Shown: positions 58,277 to 64,000 of the stretch, one piece after another
Position numbering within the stretch: position 1 is the first letter of the stretch
Layout: every line of letters starts with the position of its first letter
NCBI GenBank assembly: GCA_900759445.1
Contig: CAAEVH010000048.1
Coordinates: 62,001-126,000, forward strand
DNA from: an uncultured Raoultella sp.
GTDB lineage: Bacteria; Pseudomonadota; Gammaproteobacteria; Enterobacterales; Enterobacteriaceae
Direction of reading: 5' to 3'
Length of the DNA: 64,000 nt
Program-made: the position numbers and the translations under genes
The notes under the pieces: generated by a model
What the model saw: only the letters and a program-made list of their open reading frames with translations
Database searches by the model: none
Told to the model about the DNA's origin: nothing

Positions 58277-59497
58277 CTACTGGCCTGACGTAGCGGCCTC
58301 CGGCGCCACCGCCGGGGGCCGTTTTTTTAACCGCCAACTCAACAACAGCGCCACCGCCACCAGCCCCGCCGCCGCCAGATAAATGGTGGAAATCCCGGCC
58401 CATGCCATCATCAGCCCGGCCAGCGGCCCGGTGATGCCTAAAGACAGATCCATAAATACCGTATAGGTCGCCAGCGCCGAGCCCTGATTTTGCTGCGGCA
58501 CCGCCTTCACCGCCACCACCCCCAGCGCAGGGAAGACCAGTGAAAAACCGGCGCCAGCGAAGAAGGTCCCGACTTTGGCGATCGGCGAAGTTTCAGCCAA
58601 CCCCACCAGCAGAAGTCCGACAATCTCAACGCTAAAGCACAGCATCGCGACGTTCAGTCCCCCCAGACGATTAATGCCATTAGGGAACAGCAGACGCGTA
58701 CCAACAAACGCACAGCTAAATAACGTCAGCGCAAACGCCGCGCCGTCCCAGCCTTTGGCGTCGTAGAACAGGGTAATAAACGTCGCGATCGTGCCAAACC
58801 CGGCGGAAGCCAATGCCAGCGCCATCCCATACGGCCAGACCCGGCCCAGCACGGCGCGAAACGTCATCGCTTTACCCTTCATTGCTCTGACCGCCGCCCT
58901 CGGCAGCGCACACAGAATAGCGACCAGCGCCACGGCCATAATCGCCCACGCCAGCCCCGGCAGTCCGACAAGGGAATAACAGAGCACGCCGAGCGGCGCC
59001 CCCATCGCCATCGCCCCGTAAGTCACGATACCGTTCCACGAAATAACCCGCCCGATATGCAGCGAGCCCACCACGCCCACCCCCCATAGCGTTGAACCGG
59101 TGCCGGCAAAGCTTTGCCCGATGCCGAGAATCACGCGACCGAGGCACAGCAGCGCCAGGCTAAAGATCGGCCAGCCGCTGCCGACGGCCGCCAGCAGATA
59201 GCTCAAACCGCTGAGAAAACAGCCGCACAGCCCGAAGATCACGATCTTTTTCGGTCCAAGAAGATCGGCGTAGCGTCCGGCATGAGGGCGGCTGAGGAGA
59301 GTGGCAAAATACTGCAGGCTAATGACCAGGCCGGCCCAGAACGCGCTAAATCCCATCACATCATGGACATAGCCCGGCAGAACGGCCAACGGCAGGCCAA
59401 TTGTCAGGTAGCTGGCAAAATTAAACATCACAACGGAGACAATCCGCAGATTAAGGCGCACGCCATTCAGCGCCGGTTCGTCAACGGGTTCGGGCAT
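58277..59497 (-). CDS. yhhS: Major facilitator superfamily transporter YhhS
   Basis: A 406-residue, 12-helix MFS protein matching E. coli YhhS, whose over-expression affects resistance to glyphosate-type compounds. Conserved loops include HAGRYADLLGPKKIVIFG and GIGQSFAGTGSTLWG. The ATG at 59495-59497 (MPEPVDEPALNGVRLNLR) agrees with the E. coli start but has no good Shine-Dalgarno. Its last codons are covered by the dcrB terminator. In E. coli yhhT and acpT follow on this side; neither is seen here. Confidence 0.95.
   Translation of the reverse strand: MPEPVDEPALNGVRLNLRIVSVVMFNFASYLTIGLPLAVLPGYVHDVMGFSAFWAGLVISLQYFATLLSRPHAGRYADLLGPKKIVIFGLCGCFLSGLSYLLAAVGSGWPIFSLALLCLGRVILGIGQSFAGTGSTLWGVGVVGSLHIGRVISWNGIVTYGAMAMGAPLGVLCYSLVGLPGLAWAIMAVALVAILCALPRAAVRAMKGKAMTFRAVLGRVWPYGMALALASAGFGTIATFITLFYDAKGWDGAAFALTLFSCAFVGTRLLFPNGINRLGGLNVAMLCFSVEIVGLLLVGLAETSPIAKVGTFFAGAGFSLVFPALGVVAVKAVPQQNQGSALATYTVFMDLSLGITGPLAGLMMAWAGISTIYLAAAGLVAVALLLSWRLKKRPPAVAPEAATSGQ
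58298..58327 (+). terminator. dcrB terminator inside the yhhS 3' end
   Basis: CGGCCTCCGGC pairs with GCCGGGGGCCG around a CGCCACC-type loop, followed by TTTTTTT. It lies about 20 bases after the dcrB stop on the plus strand and within the coding end of convergent yhhS. Confidence 0.88.
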
Positions 59498-60166
59498 GGG
59501 GGTCCACCAGACTTTTACAACAGTGTTTCACTATTACCACGTCGTCTGCTCAAAAGCAGCCCGCGGCGCAGAAATTCGCGCGCGACGGGCCGCACGATCA
59601 ACCTCAGCATCGGGTACAGCTTCTGCCAGCAAGGACTGCTACAGGGCAACTGGCGTTCAGTTTCGCTTCGCCATGGGGGAATGTTTGTGTCGCTAGCCGG
59701 AACCGGCCGGCAAGAGAGCCGCATTGGTCAGGAACGAATGTAAATAGCCGAAGGCGGCATCGGTGAGGAGCCAGGATCGCCCGGGAACACAGATAACCCG
59801 ATAGCCGGAGTGAATGGGCCTGGTCAACACATGCGCAACCGGATGTCTAAGGCATATTTATTTAAATACCGTCAGCGATATACCTGAATATCCCCCGCGA
59901 ATTAACTGTCTGGCGAATAATAATGTCGTTGGTATAAGCTTCGGAAATTCCCGCTATGCCGTTAAAATTCAACCTCATAAAACCATTCATTATCACTCAT
60001 TACTGCTGGTGGCCTCGCTCGCTATCCTTTATGATGAAAACCGTCGCATCATTAAGACAACACGAAAATCCATACCGGATATTTATCCGGAACTTTCTGG
60101 TGGCCGACATTCATTTTTAACGTCAGCCATTTCATTGTATTACCGGTAATTTGACAGGGAGTGTTC
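59498..60166. other. Unassigned stretch between yhhS and the small lipoprotein
   Basis: This 669-base region has no recognisable gene. The left part (59500-59800) is GC-rich with overlapping frames on both strands that look random; none resembles YhhT or AcpT. The right part (59840-60150) is visibly more AT-rich and contains an open frame, listed separately. It probably holds the promoters of yhhS (minus) and of the lipoprotein gene (plus), and may contain remnants of lost genes. Confidence 0.6.
59814..60149 (+). CDS. Hypothetical small protein, doubtful
   Basis: An open frame of 111 codons from ATG at 59814, in AT-richer sequence than its surroundings. The predicted protein has no signal peptide, membrane helix or motif that I recognise; residues 30-111 (from about VSDIPEYPPRINCLANNN) have a fairly natural amino acid mix. 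No good ribosome-binding site precedes the ATG. It stops 17 bases before the lipoprotein start. It could be a real lineage-specific gene, a decayed fragment, or chance. Confidence 0.25.
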   Translation: MGLVNTCATGCLRHIYLNTVSDIPEYPPRINCLANNNVVGISFGNSRYAVKIQPHKTIHYHSLLLVASLAILYDENRRIIKTTRKSIPDIYPELSGGRHSFLTSAISLYYR

Positions 60167-60556
60167 ATGAAAAAGTATGTGCAGTGGTTCGCCGCTATTG
60201 CGGTTGCAGGCGCGTTGGCCGGCTGTGCGCGCACCGCGCCGGTTGAGCAAATCCAGACCACCGTGAGTGCCGGTCATACTGAGGCTCAGGTGAAACAGGC
60301 CATTCTGCGGGCCGGCGTGCAGCGCCAGTGGATCATGTCGCAAACCGCGCCTGGCGCGATCGCCGCGCGTCAGCAGGCTCGCGACCATGTCGTTGAGGTC
60401 CGTATTAATTACTCCGCCAGCGGTTATTCTATTCACTACGTCAGCAGCAGCAATATGCTGGCCTCCGGTGGGAAAATCCATAAAAACTATAACCGCTGGG
60501 TCCACAATCTGGATAAAGATATTCAGGTAAATTTAGCCGCTGATTCAAGCCTGTGA
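60167..60556 (+). CDS. Small conserved lipoprotein
   Basis: A 129-residue lipoprotein. ATG at 60167 (MKKYVQWFAAIAVAGALAGC) follows CAGGGAG; a GTG two codons earlier is possible. The lipobox LAGC puts the lipidated residue at Cys20, followed by ARTAP, which lacks an inner-membrane retention Asp and so favours the outer membrane. The C-terminal half contains YSIHYVSSSN and IHKNYNRWVHNLDKDIQVNL, a pattern I know from small uncharacterised lipoproteins of many gammaproteobacteria. Function is not known to me. Whether it belongs to the aryl-polyene cluster is unclear; a 491-base gap separates them. Confidence 0.85.
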   Translation: MKKYVQWFAAIAVAGALAGCARTAPVEQIQTTVSAGHTEAQVKQAILRAGVQRQWIMSQTAPGAIAARQQARDHVVEVRINYSASGYSIHYVSSSNMLASGGKIHKNYNRWVHNLDKDIQVNLAADSSL

Positions 60557-61047
60557 TTGTCCTCGTCATCCCATCATTGATTCAGGAGTCAGCGCGCAAA
60601 TGCTGACTTCTGAAGAGGCACAGGATCAGAGACTATTCTGATGCTCGACAGGATTCGGCATTATCCTATGTATTCGTTTGCCACCCGGTAGAATATGTGG
60701 CGGAAATGTCAGAGTCAGGTCACTGACCTGTTGATGGAATAACAGAATATCTCTCTCAGGCGCGAATAGTTGCCATAATAAATTGCGCTGGCATAGGAAA
60801 ATATCGAAAATACGCCCTGACTTCGCCGCATAAATTGCCATGCGGTGAATATGCTTGCCGATATGCCCTCAGACTCACCCTGAGGCCGGATATCCGGTCG
60901 GCAAAAAGCGGAACGGTAAACAATCCAGGCCGGTAATGCGCCGTTGGTCAAGGCGTTAGCCATACTGTATACGCGTGCCACAACAAAAATAAAAAGTGCC
61001 GTTAAAAAATGGCGCTAAGATCACCGATTTATCGCGGATACGCGTTG
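60557..61047. other. Region upstream of the aryl-polyene-type operon
   Basis: A 491-base stretch with no convincing gene. Just after the lipoprotein a good hairpin (CAGGAGTCAGC at 60583-60593 with GCTGACTTCTG at 60602-60612) lacks a U-run. The minus-strand frames at 60626-60981 look random. The AT-rich end (60960-61040, with AAAAATAAAAAGTGCC) probably holds the operon promoter. A CTGT...ACAG pair near 60728-60745 is spaced too widely for LexA. Confidence 0.6.
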
Positions 61048-61770
61048 ATGAAATTTGCACTAAACATAGTTGACTGGCAGGGCAGAGCCCCGGGAATGAG
61101 CGAAGCGACACAGTGGCAGCAATGGTCACGGCATCCGCACGCCTTCGATCCCTCAGCCCCACAGGCAAAATTAACCGAATTACCGATGATGACCGCCAGA
61201 CGCCTTAGCTCCGGCAGTAAACTCGCCGTTGAGTGCGGGCTGGCAATGCTGCGCCGTCATCAAATCGACGCCATACTGTACACCAGCCGCCACGGCGAAC
61301 TTGAACGCAATTATCGTATTCTCCATGCCCTGGCGACGCAGCAGGCCATCTCCCCGACCGACTTTGCCCTGTCCGTCCATAACTCGGCGGTGGGGAATCT
61401 GACCATTGCCGCACAGCGGCCGATCGTTTCCTCCTCTCTGTCGGCCGGGCGGGATACCTTCCAGCAAGGGCTATGCGAAGTCATGTGCCTGCTGCAGGCG
61501 GGCTATCAGCGGGTATTAATGGTGGATTTCGACGGCTACCTGCCCAAGTTCTACCATCCGCAGCTATCGCCAGAAATGCCAACCTGGCCCTATGCGCTGG
61601 CGCTGGTGATTGAAACCGGGGCGGCATTGCGCTGCGTCACCCGTCGCAGCGCACCGTCCGCAGAGACCGCGCTGCCGCAAAGCCTGTTATTTTTACAACA
61701 CTATTTGCAGGACAGCCCGGCCTTTACCCTGCCCGGCGAGCGCGTGCAGTGGCAATGGAGTCGCACATGA
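61048..61770 (+). CDS. Beta-ketoacyl synthase-like chain-length factor of an aryl polyene cluster
   Basis: A 240-residue protein resembling the N-terminal half of ketoacyl synthases (the Ketoacyl-synt_2 type; ApeC in the aryl polyene literature). ATG at 61048 (MKFALNIVDWQGRAPGMSE) is chosen by family resemblance; 13 extra upstream residues from 61009 are unconvincing. The segment DFALSVHNSAVGNLTIA and SSSLSAGRDTFQQGLCEVM are typical. It is too short for a complete synthase and would act as partner of a full-length KS encoded further right. It is the first recognised gene of the cluster and overlaps the next by four bases. Confidence 0.85.
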   Translation: MKFALNIVDWQGRAPGMSEATQWQQWSRHPHAFDPSAPQAKLTELPMMTARRLSSGSKLAVECGLAMLRRHQIDAILYTSRHGELERNYRILHALATQQAISPTDFALSVHNSAVGNLTIAAQRPIVSSSLSAGRDTFQQGLCEVMCLLQAGYQRVLMVDFDGYLPKFYHPQLSPEMPTWPYALALVIETGAALRCVTRRSAPSAETALPQSLLFLQHYLQDSPAFTLPGERVQWQWSRT

Positions 61771-62582
61771 GCCCTCTGCTGGCACGTCTGAACCGGGTCT
61801 GGCGGGGAGCCATGACCGGCGTCTGTTTCGCCTTGTTCGGTCTTGGTGGACTGCTGCTGTCTCTCATCTGGTTCAACCTGCTGCTGATAGTTATCAGGAA
61901 CAAACCCCGTCGCCGCCGTCTGGCGCGGCGCAGCATTGCCGCCAGCTTCCGCCTCTTTTTGGCGGTGGTCAGAGCCGTCGGCGTGCTGGATTACCGCATT
62001 GAAGGCGGTGACATTCTACGCCAGGAGCGCGGGTGTCTGGTGGTGGCCAACCATCCCAGCCTGATCGACTACGTGATGCTGGCGTCGATCATGCCGGAGA
62101 CCGACTGCATGGTAAAAAGCAGCTTGCTGAAGAACCCGTTCGTCAGCGGCGTGATTCGCGCGGCGGATTATCTGCTTAATGACCAGGCGGATTCGCTGCT
62201 GCCCGCCAGCCTGAACCGCCTTCAGCAGGGTGATACCATTTTAATTTTCCCCGAAGGCACGCGGACGCGCCCCGGTGAGCAGATGACGTTGCAGCGCGGT
62301 GCGGCCAATATTGCCGTGCGCTGCGCCAGCGATTTACGGGTCGTGACAATCCGCTGCAGCGAACACATGCTTGGCAAGCAGTGCAAATGGTACGATGCGC
62401 CGCCCAGCAAACCTCTGTTTACGATTGAGGTGCGGGATCGGATACGTATCAACCAGTTTTTCGATGCCAGCTCACAGACGCCATCGCTGGCGGCACGGCA
62501 GCTAAACCGGCATCTTTTGCTTCAATTACAATCAGGTACTACGCCTACTTCAGGAATTAATGATGCAAGCGCTCTATCTTGA
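61767..62582 (+). CDS. Lysophospholipid acyltransferase-family protein
   Basis: A 271-residue membrane acyltransferase (PlsC-type; ApeD-like in this context). ATG at 61767 overlaps the previous stop by four bases (ATGA). A membrane segment lies near residues 15-40 (GVCFALFGLGGLLLSLIW). The catalytic HX4D motif is in VANHPSLIDYVML, and the substrate-binding motif is FPEGTRTRPGEQ. In aryl polyene clusters such enzymes are thought to join the polyene to a lipid anchor. The 3' end overlaps the next gene by 20 bases. Confidence 0.87.
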   Translation: MSPLLARLNRVWRGAMTGVCFALFGLGGLLLSLIWFNLLLIVIRNKPRRRRLARRSIAASFRLFLAVVRAVGVLDYRIEGGDILRQERGCLVVANHPSLIDYVMLASIMPETDCMVKSSLLKNPFVSGVIRAADYLLNDQADSLLPASLNRLQQGDTILIFPEGTRTRPGEQMTLQRGAANIAVRCASDLRVVTIRCSEHMLGKQCKWYDAPPSKPLFTIEVRDRIRINQFFDASSQTPSLAARQLNRHLLLQLQSGTTPTSGINDASALS

Positions 62583-62820
62583 AATTAAAAATCTCATAAT
62601 TACTACGTTGAATCTGGAAGAACTGTCGGCTGACGACATTGACACCGATGCGGCACTCTTTGGCGATGGCCTGGGTCTGGACTCCATCGACGCCCTGGAG
62701 CTAGGGCTGGCGGTAAAAAACCGCTATGGCGTGGTGCTCTCCGCCGAAAGCGACGAGATGCGCCAGCATTTCTTCTCCGTTGCCACCCTGGCCGCGTTTA
62801 TCGACGCTCAACGTACCTGA
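62563..62820 (+). CDS. Acyl carrier protein 1 of the aryl polyene cluster
   Basis: An 85-residue acyl carrier protein (ApeE-like). The phosphopantetheine serine is in GLGLDSIDALELGLAV. ATG at 62563 is preferred over the adjacent ATG at 62560 because AGGA is seven bases upstream. It overlaps the acyltransferase gene. It would need a phosphopantetheinyl transferase; none is in the window, although acpT sits in this neighbourhood in E. coli. Confidence 0.9.
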   Translation: MQALYLEIKNLIITTLNLEELSADDIDTDAALFGDGLGLDSIDALELGLAVKNRYGVVLSAESDEMRQHFFSVATLAAFIDAQRT

Positions 62821-62830
62821 GGCTCGCCCC

Positions 62831-63082
62831 ATGACTGAATCACATGATATTTATGCCGACGTCTCGGCACTGCTGGTTAAGCTGTTTGAAATCGATCCTG
62901 AGGATATCAAACCGGAAGCGCGGCTGTACGAAGACCTGGAGCTGGATAGTATCGACGCGGTCGATATGATCGTCCACCTGCAGAAGAAAACCAGCAAGAA
63001 AATCAAAGCAGAAGAATTTAAAGCCGTGCGCACCGTGCAGGATGTGGTTGATGCCCTCGAACGCCTGTCCCGGGAAGCCTGA
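62831..63082 (+). CDS. Acyl carrier protein 2 of the aryl polyene cluster
   Basis: An 83-residue acyl carrier protein (ApeF-like). The modified serine is in LELDSIDAVDMIVHL. Its basic helix KKTSKKIKAEEFKAV differs from the first carrier protein, so the two probably serve different steps (for example aryl starter loading versus chain extension). It starts ten bases after the previous stop. Paired carrier proteins at this place are usual for aryl polyene clusters. Confidence 0.9.
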   Translation: MTESHDIYADVSALLVKLFEIDPEDIKPEARLYEDLELDSIDAVDMIVHLQKKTSKKIKAEEFKAVRTVQDVVDALERLSREA

Positions 63083-63087
63083 TCCGC

Positions 63088-63669
63088 ATGTCGGGGGCAC
63101 TTTCACGCAAGGGTATCCTGCTGCTGACAAGCCTGCTCCTGCTGGCCTGGCCTTGTGTTATCTGGCTGGGCCTCGCGCATAACAGCCTGCGCTGGCTGCT
63201 CCCTTTAATGGCGCTGCTGCTGTATTTACGCCTGCGCCAGACCCGGCGTCAGGCGGGTCCGCTGCGTATCGTCACCCAGGTGGTTGCGCTGGCGGGGATC
63301 GTCCTGTGCGTGGCCAGCACGCTGTTGAAAACGCACCAGCTGCTGCTGTTTTACCCGGTGGTGGTCAACGCCGTGATGCTGGCTGCGTTCGGCGGTTCGC
63401 TGTGGACAACCATGCCGCTGGTGGAACGCCTGGCCCGCATACAAGAGCCTCACCTCCCCGCCGCCGCCGTGCGCTATACCCGTCGGGTCACGCAGATCTG
63501 GTGCCTGTTTTTTATCGTCAATGGCAGTATCGCCCTCTTTACGGCGCTGTACGGTGATATGGCGCTCTGGACCGCATGGAACGGCATGATCGCCTATCTG
63601 CTGATTGGCGCGCTGATGGCCGGAGAGTGGCTGGTACGCCGTCGGGTGATTAAGCGAGAATCCTCATGA
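63088..63669 (+). CDS. Predicted membrane protein (COG4648-like) of the aryl polyene cluster
   Basis: A 193-residue protein with about five hydrophobic segments (for example GILLLTSLLLLAWPCVIWLG near residue 10). ERLARIQEPHLPAAAVRYTRRVTQIW is a conserved cytoplasmic segment of this family. It is usually found in aryl polyene clusters between the carrier proteins and the adenylation enzyme (ApeG-like). Function is not established to my knowledge. It overlaps the next ATG by four bases. Confidence 0.82.
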   Translation: MSGALSRKGILLLTSLLLLAWPCVIWLGLAHNSLRWLLPLMALLLYLRLRQTRRQAGPLRIVTQVVALAGIVLCVASTLLKTHQLLLFYPVVVNAVMLAAFGGSLWTTMPLVERLARIQEPHLPAAAVRYTRRVTQIWCLFFIVNGSIALFTALYGDMALWTAWNGMIAYLLIGALMAGEWLVRRRVIKRESS

Positions 63670-64000
63670 TGCCGCCTCTTTCTGTGGTCCGCTGGCTGAG
63701 TACCCCGCGTTCGGCCGACACCCTCGTGGCCTGGCGAGGCGACCAGGTCTGGACTCTGGGCCATCTGCGCGATGACGTTGCGCACTGCGTGGAGCGACTG
63801 CAGCAGCACCAGGGTCAACGCTGGGCGCTCTGTTTTGACGACAGCTATCTGTTTCTGGTCGCGCTGCTGGCCACGCTGCATGCCCATAAAACGCCGGTGA
63901 TCCCGGGGCATAGCCGCCTCTCTCAACTGGAAGAGCAACGCGCGCTGTTCGATGGCGTGCTCAGTGAAAAGCCTCTTGGCTGGAGCGGCCCGACATGGGT
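63666..64000 (+). CDS. AMP-ligase-like protein of the aryl polyene cluster, 5' part only
   Basis: The first 111 codons of a gene that continues past the right edge. It begins MMPPLSVVRWLSTPRSADTLV (ATG at 63666, with a second ATG at 63669). It contains WALCFDDSYLFLVALLATLHAHKTPVIPGH, which fits the N-terminal part of the acyl/aryl-AMP ligase found at this place in aryl polyene clusters (ApeH-like). The ATP-binding P-loop and later motifs are outside the window, so the assignment leans on context. Confidence 0.75.
   Translation, partial: MMPPLSVVRWLSTPRSADTLVAWRGDQVWTLGHLRDDVAHCVERLQQHQGQRWALCFDDSYLFLVALLATLHAHKTPVIPGHSRLSQLEEQRALFDGVLSEKPLGWSGPTW

Noticed and set aside
59114..59743. A 209-codon plus-strand frame partly opposite yhhS
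   Set aside because: Most of it is antisense to the intact yhhS gene. The tail beyond 59497 resembles neither YhhT nor AcpT.
60726..60745. CTGT...ACAG pair considered as a LexA box
   Set aside because: The half-sites are two bases further apart than in a LexA box and the ends do not match.
60715..60981. An 88-codon minus-strand frame upstream of the aryl polyene genes
   Set aside because: It has an unnatural residue mix and no ribosome-binding site, overlaps another random frame and lies in the expected promoter region.

Overview
The window is chromosomal DNA from an enteric gammaproteobacterium (Enterobacteriaceae). Nearly every protein can be aligned by eye with an Escherichia coli counterpart, and gene order follows the E. 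coli malQ-to-yhhS segment. Several E. coli neighbours I remember (rtcA/rtcB/rtcR, yzgL, yhgN) are absent, and lineage-specific blocks are present. This, with the GC-rich coding sequence, suggests an Enterobacter/Klebsiella/Kosakonia-type genome rather than E. coli. Genus and species cannot be fixed from the sequence alone. No tRNA, rRNA, CRISPR array, prophage or intact insertion sequence was seen.

Layout. 1-6.4 kb: maltodextrin use (malQ partial, malP, divergent activator malT). 6.4-10.2 kb: glpR-glpG-glpE, divergent from glpD (glycerol-3-phosphate). 10.3-19.7 kb: glycogen operon glgBXCAP, read right to left. 20-25.4 kb: asd, gntU-gntK, gntR, yhhW. 25.5-27.4 kb: yhhX, the iron-responsive small RNA RyhB with a Fur box, yhhY. 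27.6-34.8 kb: ggt, yhhA, ugpBAECQ (glycerol-3-phosphate diester import). 35-42.2 kb: livKHMGF, panM, livJ. 42.5-46.8 kb: an accessory block with a PuuE/GabT-like aminotransferase, an aromatic-amino-acid-type permease and a MocR-type regulator. 46.8-51.3 kb: rpoH, ftsX-ftsE-ftsY. 51.5-59.5 kb: rsmD, yhhL, yhhM, yhhN, zntA, tusA, yhhQ, dcrB, yhhS. 59.5-61 kb: a poorly assigned stretch with one small lipoprotein. 61-64 kb: the first genes of an aryl-polyene-type lipid/polyketide cluster, running off the right edge.

Most of the window is conserved core metabolism. Carbon flow is a theme: MalP/MalQ and the Glg enzymes handle alpha-glucans, GlpD oxidises glycerol-3-phosphate that UgpBAEC/UgpQ can supply from diesters, and GntU/GntK take up and phosphorylate gluconate. 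LivJ/LivK/LivHMGF import branched-chain amino acids.

The least ordinary features are two amplified arrays of one REP-hairpin family: about four 76-77 bp units between panM and livJ, and nearly five units of exactly 119 bp after zntA. They are in opposite orientation and bracket the rpoH-ftsYEX-zntA segment. Others are the accessory aminotransferase/permease/MocR block, whose regulator gene ends inside the rpoH terminator, an unattached plus-strand terminator between asd and gntU, CsrA-like sites in two glycogen leaders, and the unassigned border of the aryl-polyene cluster. I found no clear candidate for a wholly new defence or mobile system.
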